The translations under genes and the position numbers were made by a program. The notes below the pieces were generated by a model. It was given only the letters and a program-made list of their open reading frames with translations, had not been told where the DNA came from and did not search any database. Shown piece by piece: positions 1-5,486 of a stretch of DNA of 11,037 nucleotides. Source of the stretch: Halovenus sp. (GTDB lineage Archaea; Halobacteriota; Halobacteria; Halobacteriales; Haloarculaceae). The DNA lies in the NCBI GenBank assembly GCA_028275145.1, contig JAQCNG010000219.1, positions 1 through 11,037 on the forward strand, read 5' to 3'. The stretch's first letter is position 1, and each line of letters starts with the position of its first letter.

Positions 1-23
1 GTTTTACTTTCACTCTGTGCCGG

Positions 24-33
24 GTATTTAAAT
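24..33 (+). promoter_or_regulatory. TATA-like box ahead of the TnpB remnant
   Basis: GTATTTAAAT is AT-rich in a GC-rich setting and resembles the archaeal TATA element. It would place a start site near 55-60, next to ATG 61. It may drive the remnant RNA, or may belong to a gene that was interrupted. No BRE is obvious. Confidence 0.35.
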
Positions 34-60
34 CACTGCTAGTTGAAGATTGGAAGTGTG

Positions 61-285
61 ATGGCAGCTACTCATCGTCTCGGCTTAGAGCCCGACAAGA
101 AAGGCGGTCGAGATGAATCTCGCCATCACCACCGAGTAGGAGTGGGTCACTCCGAATACACGCCTGCGGAGACTGCGCTCCCTGCGCGGATGGTCGGCGT
201 CAGCCGAGCATCCGTGAAAAAGCGCGTCGCGGAACCAGGAAGCCCCACCCTCAGCGAGCGCGTCAGCGCGAGCAGGGTGGGGTAG
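61..285 (+). pseudogene. tnpB: C-terminal fragment of RNA-guided nuclease/transposase TnpB
   Basis: This frame has the low-complexity tail I associate with haloarchaeal TnpB: a GLEP segment, VGVGH, then TPAETALPA, a Lys/Arg/Val stretch and AEPGSPTLSE, ending in a TAG that lies inside the right-end element. In intact genes this tail follows the RuvC and zinc-ribbon domains, about 400 residues in all. Here only about 70 residues remain, so it cannot be an active nuclease. The frame could start at ATG 61 (74 residues) or TTG 43. ATG 61 lies about 30 bases after a TATA-like box (24-33), so a leaderless peptide is possible, but the family resemblance makes a decayed tnpB more likely. The match is from memory of the family and was not computed. 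Confidence 0.55.
243..282 (+). repeat. Right-end stem-loop of the IS1341-type element
   Basis: Perfect 9-bp inverted repeat: CCCCACCCT at 243-251 pairs with AGGGTGGGG at 274-282. The 22-base loop can itself form a small CGCG/CGCG hairpin (259-262 with 267-270). In IS200/IS605 elements the subterminal hairpin is recognised by the TnpA transposase. In the TnpB guide RNA it forms the 3' scaffold next to the guide. That this hairpin still has perfect arms although the protein-coding part is gone is notable. Confidence 0.75.
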
Positions 286-345
286 TTCACAGCGGGAGGG
301 AACGCGACACGGTGCAGACCAACCACTCGGAGGTATTCCGTCTGA

Positions 346-354
346 CTATTAAAC
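346..354 (+). promoter_or_regulatory. TATA box of the HTH regulator operon
   Basis: CTATTAAAC is centred about 27 bases upstream of ATG 377. This is the spacing expected for a leaderless or near-leaderless archaeal transcript. No Shine-Dalgarno site precedes the ATG, which agrees with leaderless translation. Confidence 0.55.
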
Positions 355-366
355 CGGGGGAGTGTA

Positions 367-390
367 GCGTCACTAGATGGTCCGTGACGC
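367..390 (+). promoter_or_regulatory. Inverted repeat spanning the regulator's start codon (possible operator)
   Basis: GCGTCAC at 367-373 is repeated in inverse as GTGACGC at 384-390, with 10 bases between. The arm centres are about 17 bases apart, not far from two helical turns. It covers the predicted transcription start and the ATG of a winged-helix gene, where an autorepressor could sit. The dyad is seen; its function is inferred. A 7-bp dyad in GC-rich DNA can arise by chance. Confidence 0.3.
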
Positions 391-763
391 GTACGCGGAC
401 GGGGACGAGGACGTGGGCCCAGACCCAGCGGCAGTCTTCGAGGCGCTCGCGGACGAGGACTGCCGGGCAATCGTCCGCGCGCTCTCCGAGCCGATGACTG
501 CCGGGGAGATATCGGAGTCCACGGGCATCCCGAAGTCGACGACGTACAGGAAACTCGAGACACTGACCGACGCCGGCCTCCTGACCGAGGGTGTAGAGAT
601 CCGCTCGGACGGCCAGCACGCCAGTCGGTACGGGGTCGCGTTCGACGAGGTGACAGTCGGTCTCTCGCCGGACCGCGAGTTCGACGTGGAGGTCTCCGGG
701 GAGCCGGAAACCGCCGACGAGCGCCTCGCATCGCTGTGGTCAGAGATACGAAAGGAGACCTGA
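377..763 (+). CDS. Winged-helix transcriptional regulator (ArsR-like, haloarchaeal)
   Basis: A 128-residue cytoplasmic DNA-binding protein. The N-terminus (1-15) is Asp-rich. Residues 16-36 form the first helix (AAVFEALADEDCRAIVRAL), typical of ArsR-like folds. Residues 41-69 hold the helix-turn-helix (TAGEISESTG, then IPKSTTYRKLETLTDAGLL), with Arg, Lys and Tyr in the recognition helix. A beta wing lies at about 70-88. The C-terminal 40 residues are acidic and end in a helix that could dimerise. The start at ATG 377 is supported by the TATA spacing and the fold beginning soon after. The gene is followed after 3 bases by a small membrane protein with which it clearly forms an operon. It probably represses or tunes its own operon; a dyad (367-390) spans its start codon. 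Ligand and targets are unknown; Cys29 is its only cysteine, so ArsR-type metal sensing is unlikely. Confidence 0.88.
   Translation: MVRDAYADGDEDVGPDPAAVFEALADEDCRAIVRALSEPMTAGEISESTGIPKSTTYRKLETLTDAGLLTEGVEIRSDGQHASRYGVAFDEVTVGLSPDREFDVEVSGEPETADERLASLWSEIRKET
751..757 (+). promoter_or_regulatory. Shine-Dalgarno site for the small membrane protein
   Basis: AAAGGAG lies inside the end of the regulator gene, 9 bases before ATG 767. It supports that start and independent re-initiation within the operon. Confidence 0.7.
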
Positions 764-766
764 ACA

Positions 767-1048
767 ATGACAGACGTACAGATAACGACACTCATCATCG
801 GACTGAAGACGCTCACGCTCGTGCTCGGCGGCCTCATCACCTACCTGTCGCTGAAAGCCTACCGCCGGACCGGCAACGAGGCCCTCGGATACCTGTCTGC
901 GGGGTTCGCCATCGTCACGCTCGGCACGCTCCTCGCGGGTGCGGCCGACCAGCTTCTGCAGGCCGGGTTCGAGGTCGGACTGCTCATCGAGAGTGCGCTC
1001 ATCGCCGCCGGCATGCTCGTCATCGTCTACTCGCTGTACACCGGGTGA
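767..1048 (+). CDS. Small three-helix membrane protein (DUF7521-like)
   Basis: A 93-residue integral membrane protein. Three hydrophobic segments are seen at about 6-28, 39-58 and 69-91, leaving almost no soluble part. A basic turn (KAYRRTG, 30-36) between helices 1 and 2 suggests a cytoplasmic loop there. I recall this size, helix layout and position directly behind a winged-helix gene from the haloarchaeal family DUF7521, which has no known function. The start at ATG 767 has a good Shine-Dalgarno site, and the gene lies 3 bases after the regulator's stop, so the two are co-transcribed. A plausible reading is a membrane partner that senses a state of the envelope and is regulated with, or signals to, the HTH protein. 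That is inference only. Confidence 0.85.
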   Translation: MTDVQITTLIIGLKTLTLVLGGLITYLSLKAYRRTGNEALGYLSAGFAIVTLGTLLAGAADQLLQAGFEVGLLIESALIAAGMLVIVYSLYTG

Positions 1049-1086
1049 GCGAGCGGTCTGACGGGTTGGGCGGTGGGCCCCTGTCC

Positions 1087-1581
1087 TCACAGCGCAGCAA
1101 CAGCGGCCTCGATGTCCTCGCGGGGGACGGGAGATACCCAGTCGTCCGCAATCCACCGGTGGGTCACGGTCCCCGTCCCGTCGACCACGAAGACCGCCCG
1201 CCGTGCTGTCGAGGTACCGGCCATCGCCTCGCGGTCGGTCAGCAGGTCGAACGACCGGGTGGCCTCGCCGTCTGTGTCGGAGAACGTCCGAAGTGCGCTG
1301 TCGAGATAGCACAGAAAGGCGTTCTGGGCGCAGGGGCCGTCGCGACTCACCCCGACGACGGGCACGTCGAGGACGTCCCGGTCGGCGTACTCGTATCGTT
1401 TCCACCAGTTCTCGGCGATGGGGTTGAACGCGAAACAAAGGAGGACCAGCACACCACCGCCGTCGAGCGCGTCGGTGAGTCGCCGGGAGCGGAAGGTCTC
1501 GCTGGTGCAAAGCAGCGCCTCGAACGCCGGGACGAGGTCGCACTCACTCGATGGCACATCCGGAGATTTCCGCCCGGGCAC
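1087..1581 (-). CDS. Redoxin (peroxiredoxin-like) protein without the usual peroxidatic cysteine
   Basis: A thioredoxin-fold protein of the AhpC/TSA-redoxin superfamily, 164 residues from GTG 1581. Core strands are seen at about 43-51 (GVLVLLCFA), 74-79 (PVVGVS) and 129-134 (AVFVVD). The latter two are followed by SRDG (79-82) and DGTGTVTHRWIADDW, as in haloarchaeal redoxins, and FSDTDGEA (100-107) also fits. At the active-site loop after strand 1, where peroxiredoxins read F-x-P-x-C, this protein reads FNPIAEN, so Ala56 replaces the peroxidatic Cys and no Cys follows in the usual resolving place. Cysteines are at 14, 25, 49, 84 and 91. The frame is open upstream to 1719. GTG 1581 was chosen because PGRKSPDV resembles the family's G-x-x-APD start; GTG 1557 is an alternative. 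No Shine-Dalgarno site is seen. It lies 31 bases after a membrane-protein gene on the same strand and is probably co-transcribed with it. Peroxidase activity is doubtful. Confidence 0.82.
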   Translation of the reverse strand: MPGRKSPDVPSSECDLVPAFEALLCTSETFRSRRLTDALDGGGVLVLLCFAFNPIAENWWKRYEYADRDVLDVPVVGVSRDGPCAQNAFLCYLDSALRTFSDTDGEATRSFDLLTDREAMAGTSTARRAVFVVDGTGTVTHRWIADDWVSPVPREDIEAAVAAL

Positions 1582-1612
1582 AAGGCTTCGGGGGCCGCCC
1601 CCGGATGTGCCC

Positions 1613-2233
1613 TCACCGCCGCCCGTACTGCTGTTGCTGGTTTGACCCGACCTGCGTGCTGATTGCGCCACCCACCGCGCCGAACACACCGGGGAAGACG
1701 AGACCCACGAGCAACACACCGTCGAGCAACACCGGACTCACCGAACCCCCGTTGCCACCGAGCGAGAACAGGAACGTGCCGAGCAGCGCGAGCACGACGG
1801 TTCCCAGGACCAGCGACGCACCCGCGACGGCCCCCTCGACGAGGTCGGTCGCGTGTACCTGCCGGGCAACGGCGTAGCCGACACCGACCAGAACGAGAAT
1901 CGGGATCAGGTGATACAGAATGGCCGGGGCGTCGACCGATGACGAGAGACTGCTGTCGGTGAGGTAGTTGAACTCCTGTTCCAGGGCCGCACCGAACGCG
2001 CCGCCCCCGTCGACACTGGTTTCGACGTTGGCAAACTGTGCGTTGTAGTAGAGAAAACCGGCCGACTCTATCAGGTCGTTGGTGAACTGGTCCGATTCCG
2101 CCACGACCACCACCACGAGTGTCAGGATGTAGCCGACGAGATATGACACCGCGCCCGCGACTGCGCCTGACAGAAACGGCGGGTCGATTCCACTCGACTG
2201 CTGGGTTCGTGTTGCCATCACCTGCGTTTTCAT
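1613..2233 (-). CDS. Four-helix membrane protein of unknown function
   Basis: A 206-residue protein that I do not recognise beyond being of a type common in haloarchaeal genomes. Hydrophobic segments are seen at about 20-45, 104-124, 132-157 and 166-192. The 46-103 stretch is polar and acidic (AESDQFTNDLIESAGFLYYN and following) and probably faces the outside. The tail is short, with four Gln then YGRR. The Gly/Ala pattern in the helices (GAVAGA, GVFGAVGGA) suggests tight packing. Start: ATG 2233 lies about 38 bases after a TATA box (2268-2274), giving a leader of roughly 12 bases. ATG 2218 (MATRTQ) is also possible. The redoxin gene follows 31 bases downstream. That gap holds a short GC hairpin (CGGGGG 1589-1594 with CCCCCG 1598-1603). 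No catalytic motif is visible. Confidence 0.8.
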   Translation of the reverse strand: MKTQVMATRTQQSSGIDPPFLSGAVAGAVSYLVGYILTLVVVVVAESDQFTNDLIESAGFLYYNAQFANVETSVDGGGAFGAALEQEFNYLTDSSLSSSVDAPAILYHLIPILVLVGVGYAVARQVHATDLVEGAVAGASLVLGTVVLALLGTFLFSLGGNGGSVSPVLLDGVLLVGLVFPGVFGAVGGAISTQVGSNQQQQYGRR

Positions 2234-2267
2234 CCTCGCAGGAGATAACTATCCCCATTCTTCGTCT

Positions 2268-2274
2268 GTTATAT
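2268..2274 (-). promoter_or_regulatory. TATA box of the membrane protein-redoxin unit
   Basis: On the minus strand this reads ATATAAC. It would place transcription start near 2245, about 12 bases ahead of ATG 2233. The gap to hemB on the other strand is only 128 bp, so the two promoters are divergent. Confidence 0.5.
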
Positions 2275-2361
2275 CAGTCAAAATAACGTATCGTCGCGGG
2301 CCGGCCACGGCAGTCCCGGGCCGAGCGACACGGCTTTGGGTCGGCCAGCACAACGGTCGGT

Positions 2362-3321
2362 ATGAACCAGAGACGGCGACCACGCCGCCTGCGGGCCGAC
2401 GGTATCAGGCCGCTGGTGGCAGAGACCGACCTCTCGCCGCAGGATTTCGTCGCGCCGGTGTTCGTCGACGCGACGACCGACGAACGCCGCTCCATCGAGT
2501 CGATGCCCGGCCACGAGCGCGTGCCCGTCGCGGACGCGGTCGACCGCGTCGAGGAGGTGCTCGCGACGGGGGTCGAGGCGGTCATTCTCTTTGGGATTCC
2601 GGGGTCGAAAGACGAGCGTGGCACCCGTGCCTGGGCCGAGGACGGTGTCGTCCAGCGGGCCACCCGGCAGGTCGTCGCCGAAACCGACGCCTACGTCGTC
2701 ACGGACGTCTGTCTCTGCGAGTACACCGACCACGGCCACTGTGGTGTGCTCGGGGAGTTGACCGTCGACAACGACGCCACACTGGAGTTGCTCTCGAGGA
2801 CTGCGATTTCACACGCCGAGGCCGGGGCGGACATGGTCGCGCCCTCCGGCATGATGGACGGGATGGTCGGGAGTATCCGCGGGGGACTCGACGAGGCGGG
2901 TTTCGAGCACGTCCCGGTGATGAGTTACGCCGCGAAATACGAGTCGGCGTTCTACGGTCCCTTTCGCGACGCGGCCGACGGCGCGCCCGCCTTTGGCGAC
3001 CGCAGACACTACCAGATGGACCCCGCGAACGCCCGCGAGGCCAGTCGCGAGGTTGGACTCGACGTCCAGCAGGGCGCGGACGTGCTGATGGTCAAGCCCG
3101 CGCTCCCCTATCTGGACGTCGTCGCGCAGGTCCGCCGCGAGTTCGACCACCCCGTCGCCGCCTACAACGTCTCCGGCGAGTACGCGATGCTCCACGCCGC
3201 CGCCCAGAAGGGCTGGCTAGATCTCGACGGGGTCGCCCGCGAGTCGTTGCTGTCGATCAAGCGGGCGGGAGCGGACCTCATCGTCACCTACTTCGCCGAG
3301 TCGGTCGCCGAGCAGTTGTGA
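2362..3321 (+). CDS. hemB: Delta-aminolevulinic acid dehydratase (porphobilinogen synthase)
   Basis: Cytoplasmic enzyme of tetrapyrrole synthesis: it condenses two 5-aminolevulinate molecules to porphobilinogen. The 319-residue length is normal for the family. The zinc-binding signature is complete (DVCLCEYTDHGHCG, Cys117, Cys119, Cys127), so this is a Zn-dependent form. The two active-site lysines are present: Lys192 in YAAKYESAFYGPFR and Lys245, the Schiff-base residue, in MVKPALPYLD. APSGMMDGMV (160-169) and YNVSGEY (268-274) are further family motifs. ATG 2362 lies just behind a weak T-rich promoter element (GGCTTTGGG, about 2331-2339) and starts the conserved RRPRRLR segment. The product feeds porphobilinogen deaminase, which is not in the window; hemE lies 1.1 kb downstream on the other strand. 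After the stop, GGGCCGG (3328-3334) and CCGGCCC (3363-3369) form a loose inverted repeat. Confidence 0.98.
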   Translation: MNQRRRPRRLRADGIRPLVAETDLSPQDFVAPVFVDATTDERRSIESMPGHERVPVADAVDRVEEVLATGVEAVILFGIPGSKDERGTRAWAEDGVVQRATRQVVAETDAYVVTDVCLCEYTDHGHCGVLGELTVDNDATLELLSRTAISHAEAGADMVAPSGMMDGMVGSIRGGLDEAGFEHVPVMSYAAKYESAFYGPFRDAADGAPAFGDRRHYQMDPANAREASREVGLDVQQGADVLMVKPALPYLDVVAQVRREFDHPVAAYNVSGEYAMLHAAAQKGWLDLDGVARESLLSIKRAGADLIVTYFAESVAEQL

Positions 3322-3425
3322 GCCGACGGGCCGGCGAGCACTGGGACCCCCACAGCAGGTCACCGGCCCGGGCGTGTCTCCGGCGTCCCGGTCGTCACGG
3401 CAGCGGGGATACTCCAACAGCGGAG

Positions 3426-3431
3426 TTTTTT
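3426..3431 (+). promoter_or_regulatory. T-tract promoter element for the 81-residue protein
   Basis: TTTTTT in a GC-rich intergenic gap, 25-30 bases before ATG 3456. It fits a TATA-type box of a leaderless haloarchaeal gene, and is the main reason for placing the start at 3456 rather than upstream. It could also act as a T-rich terminator for hemB. Confidence 0.45.
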
Positions 3432-3455
3432 GTAGGTGCGCGCCGAATCACCCGT

Positions 3456-3701
3456 ATGGACGAACTCACAGCCGCTCTGCGCGAGGCGTACGAGGAGGCG
3501 GGCTACGAGGTCAGCGAGGCGAGCGTCAACCGCAAGAAGGTCCGGGTGGAGGTGCTCGACCCGGAGGCGAGCGCCGGCGAGTTGCGGGATATCACACAGG
3601 ACACCGTCGGCACGGAGGAGATGCTCGGACTCGATGTCACCACCGAATCGGCCGACAATCAAGACGTGAGGACGGTTGTCTCCTTTCGCTATCGCGGCTG
3701 A
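3456..3701 (+). CDS. Small acidic protein of unknown function (81 residues)
   Basis: I do not recognise this protein. Visible features: an N-terminal helix with repeated Glu/Ala (MDELTAALREAYEEAGYE), a strand-like segment VRVEVLDP (28-35), an acidic helical middle (SAGELRDITQDTVGTEEML) and a C-terminal strand TVVSFRYRG. The alternation suggests a compact alpha/beta fold. There is no signal peptide, membrane segment, cysteine or metal-binding pattern. The same frame is open upstream into the end of hemB (from 3318), but that part looks like non-coding DNA and lies before the promoter-like T-tract, so ATG 3456 is preferred. The gene has its own promoter, follows hemB by 134 bases and converges with the NfeD-family gene. 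Confidence 0.75.
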   Translation: MDELTAALREAYEEAGYEVSEASVNRKKVRVEVLDPEASAGELRDITQDTVGTEEMLGLDVTTESADNQDVRTVVSFRYRG

Positions 3702-3813
3702 GTCCGTCGGCAGACGGACAACCGGCGGGTCGGTGACCGGCACCAGATTGGTCAGTCAGTGTGGAGACACCCGGTCGGCGGGTCCTCCCGGGTGGGTCAG
3801 TTTGGCCCCCATC

Positions 3814-4365
3814 TCACTCGGAGGCCTGCTCGCTCTGACCGGCCGCCTCGCGCTCGAGTTCCCGGTCGATGTCGTCTCTGAGGTTCGACACCGACTCCAC
3901 GGTCACCACGTTGCCGCCGCCGGGGTCGACCACCATCACCTCTGTTCCCTCCTCGAGTTCACCGTCGATACTGCGTGCCTGGTAGTACGGGTTGAACCCA
4001 CCGCTGTCGAGTTTGACCTCGCCGTCAGTGGGCGTTACCGCCTCTGTGACGCGGCCGGTTTCCCCCCGCAGCGACGAGGAGTCGGAGGTTTTCCCCTCGC
4101 TGTTGCCACCGTAGATATCGAGTTGATGGTAGCCGTACAGCGTTGCCGCCGCGCTGACCAGCACCGTCACGGTCATTGCGAGCAACACCACGATTCCACC
4201 GCCAAACACCGCGCTGACGCCAACACCGACGACGCCCGCGAAAAACAGGGAGACACCCGCGACGAAAAAGTGCGCACCGGGTGCGAGCGCCTCGGCGATT
4301 ATCAACCCGGCACCCACGAGTATCAGAAGCAACGGCAGATTCGACAGCGCTAGGCCAAACACCAT
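3814..4365 (-). CDS. NfeD-family membrane protein with C-terminal OB-fold domain
   Basis: A 183-residue membrane protein. Three transmembrane helices are seen at about 9-28, 31-52 and 57-78. A polar linker (87-98) leads to a small beta-rich domain (99-160: GETGRVTEAVTPTDGEVKLD and following, then TEVMVVDPGGGNVVTVESV), which is the OB-fold typical of NfeD proteins. The tail (161-183) is acidic and helical. NfeD proteins work with SPFH/stomatin-type scaffold proteins in membrane quality control, usually encoded next door. No SPFH gene is within this window. This is the short NfeD form without the serine protease domain. The start at ATG 4365 is supported by a TATA-like box (4389-4397) 27 bases upstream, and by GGAGGT directly before the ATG, too close to serve as a normal Shine-Dalgarno site. 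Confidence 0.88.
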   Translation of the reverse strand: MVFGLALSNLPLLLILVGAGLIIAEALAPGAHFFVAGVSLFFAGVVGVGVSAVFGGGIVVLLAMTVTVLVSAAATLYGYHQLDIYGGNSEGKTSDSSSLRGETGRVTEAVTPTDGEVKLDSGGFNPYYQARSIDGELEEGTEVMVVDPGGGNVVTVESVSNLRDDIDRELEREAAGQSEQASE

Positions 4366-4388
4366 ACCTCCCTCTTGTGTCGCGTGGC

Positions 4389-4397
4389 AAATAACAG
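4389..4397 (-). promoter_or_regulatory. TATA box of the NfeD-family gene
   Basis: On the minus strand this reads CTGTTATTT, centred about 27 bases before ATG 4365. It indicates separate transcription from hemE, which lies upstream on the same strand with a 75-base gap. Confidence 0.5.
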
Positions 4398-4440
4398 TTC
4401 TGGGTCCGAGAACCGGGTAGAGAAACCCAGCGAGGAACGG

Positions 4441-5445
4441 CTACCGCTCGTACCCCTTTGCGGTGTCGACAAACGCCCTGACAGAGTCGACCGGCGTGTC
4501 CCTGTCGACGCCGTGGCCGAGATTCAGGATGTGGCCCGCCGGTCCCGCCCGTTCGATGACCTCGCGGGTCCGCTCGCGCACGAACGCGGGGTCGCCGTAC
4601 AGGTACGAGGGGTCGAGATTGCCCTGGACCGGCCGGTCGAGACGCCCGCGTGCCCGCCCGATGTCGACGGTCCAGTCCAGTCCGACCACGTCCGCCCCGC
4701 TGTCCGCGAGCAGGTCCAGACGGCCGTTCATCCAGCGGACAAAGGCGATGGTGGGGACTGACAGGTCCGCGAGTATCTCCCGGTGTAGCGGGAGCAGAAA
4801 CTCGCGGTAGTCGGCCGGCGTCAGCACCCCGGCGTAGGTGTCGAACAGCTGAACCACGTCGGCCCCGCTGTCGACCTGGAACTGGAGGTACTCGCGGGTC
4901 ACGTCGGCAAACGACCGCAGCAGTGTCCGAAAGGCCCCGGGATGGCTCGCGCGGAGTCGCCGGAGCGGCATGTGTGTGCGACTCGGTTCGCCGGCCACCG
5001 CGTAGGAGGCGAGCGTGAACGGCCCGCCGGCAAAGCCGATGACGGCCGTCTCGTCGCCCACCCGGTCGGTCAACCGGTCGAGCAGGGCACCGACGTAGTC
5101 CAACTGGTCGGCAACGTCGCCGTGGCTCCGGTCGACGTTGTTCGGCCCGGAGACCGGGTTCTCGACGACCGGGCCGACACCGCTCTCGATGTGGTAGTCG
5201 AACCCCAGCGGTTCGAGCACGGTCAGGATATCGGAGTACATCACCACCCCGTCCGGACGGTAGTACTCCCAGGGTAGCAACGATATCTCGGTCGCCACCT
5301 CGGGGTCTTTTATCGCCTCGAGAAACGAGACCTCCGCGCGCAGCTCGCGGTACTCCGGGATGTGTCTGCCGGCCTGGCGCATCAGCCAGACCGGCGGCCG
5401 CTCTGTCTGCTCGCCGCGGGCCGCACGCACCAGCAGGTTGTCCAT
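4441..5445 (-). CDS. hemE: Uroporphyrinogen decarboxylase
   Basis: Cytoplasmic enzyme that removes the four acetate carboxyl groups of uroporphyrinogen III to give coproporphyrinogen III. From ATG 5445 it is 334 residues, close to the usual 340-350. Signatures: RPPVWLMRQAGR (16-27) with both substrate-binding arginines, YSDIL (70-74) with the catalytic Asp72, an IGFAGGPFTLASY motif, VQGNLDP, and LNLGHGV near the C-terminus with the conserved His. The frame stays open upstream to 5535, but the conserved N-terminal RAARGEQTERPP pattern and a weak TATA-like GTTAAC about 28 bases before support ATG 5445; AGGT sits directly before the ATG. NfeD follows with its own promoter. The enzyme is intact, so this organism should be able to make the coproporphyrinogen branch as well as sirohaem-type products. 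Confidence 0.96.
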   Translation of the reverse strand: MDNLLVRAARGEQTERPPVWLMRQAGRHIPEYRELRAEVSFLEAIKDPEVATEISLLPWEYYRPDGVVMYSDILTVLEPLGFDYHIESGVGPVVENPVSGPNNVDRSHGDVADQLDYVGALLDRLTDRVGDETAVIGFAGGPFTLASYAVAGEPSRTHMPLRRLRASHPGAFRTLLRSFADVTREYLQFQVDSGADVVQLFDTYAGVLTPADYREFLLPLHREILADLSVPTIAFVRWMNGRLDLLADSGADVVGLDWTVDIGRARGRLDRPVQGNLDPSYLYGDPAFVRERTREVIERAGPAGHILNLGHGVDRDTPVDSVRAFVDTAKGYER

Positions 5446-5469
5446 TACCTGTGTTTGGGTAGAGAGCCT

Positions 5470-5475
5470 GTTAAC
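5470..5475 (-). promoter_or_regulatory. Weak TATA-like element of hemE
   Basis: The palindromic GTTAAC is centred about 28 bases upstream of ATG 5445. It is the only AT-rich patch at the right distance, but it is short. Confidence 0.3.
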
Positions 5476-5486
5476 TGGTACGGACC

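Larger units (their letters stand above)
61..290 (+). mobile_element. 3' remnant of an IS1341-type (TnpB) insertion element with right end
   Basis: The right part of an IS200/IS605-superfamily element of the TnpB-only (IS1341) kind that is abundant in haloarchaea. Two things are seen: a reading frame resembling the C-terminal tail of haloarchaeal TnpB (61-285), and a right-end stem-loop with 9-bp perfect arms (243-251 and 274-282) followed by TAGTTCAC, which I recall as typical of haloarchaeal IS1341 right ends. I place the right boundary near 290. No TnpB catalytic (RuvC-like) or zinc-finger sequence is present upstream: bases 1-60 are AT-richer, and the tail frame has a TAG at 40-42. The element is therefore either truncated here or a short non-autonomous derivative. 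The exact left junction (about 60-75) is a guess. Confidence 0.6.
57..310 (+). ncRNA. Candidate orphan TnpB-associated RNA (omega RNA / sotRNA)
   Basis: Inferred, not proven. TnpB elements produce a non-coding RNA that overlaps the 3' end of tnpB and the right end, and continues into flanking DNA, which acts as guide. In Halobacterium such sense-overlapping transcripts (sotRNAs) are known. Here a TATA-like box at 24-33 would start transcription near 57, and the scaffold would run through the hairpin to about 290. The guide would then be the bases from 291 on, beginning AGCGGGAGGG. The 3' boundary given is nominal. Without expression data this remains a hypothesis. Confidence 0.25.

Noticed and set aside
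147..840. Minus-strand open frames (up to 214 codons) opposite the HTH gene
   Set aside because: The products are Arg/Pro/Ser-rich, basic and without motifs, typical of antisense frames in high-GC DNA. The plus-strand gene has a clear winged-helix pattern.
736..1662. Plus-strand open frame of 308 codons across the HTH operon and the redoxin gene
   Set aside because: It overlaps three better-supported genes in other frames and gives an Arg/His/Pro-rich product unlike halophilic proteins.
3318..3455. In-frame upstream extension of the 81-residue gene into the end of hemB
   Set aside because: The translated stretch is Arg/Pro/Ser-rich and crosses the T-tract promoter element. The acidic protein pattern begins only at ATG 3456.
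4400..4430. CTGGGT/ACCCAG inverted repeat between hemE and the NfeD gene
   Set aside because: Arms of 6 bp with a 19-base spacer and no T-run. It is too weak for a terminator and overlaps an alternative GGGT/ACCC pairing.
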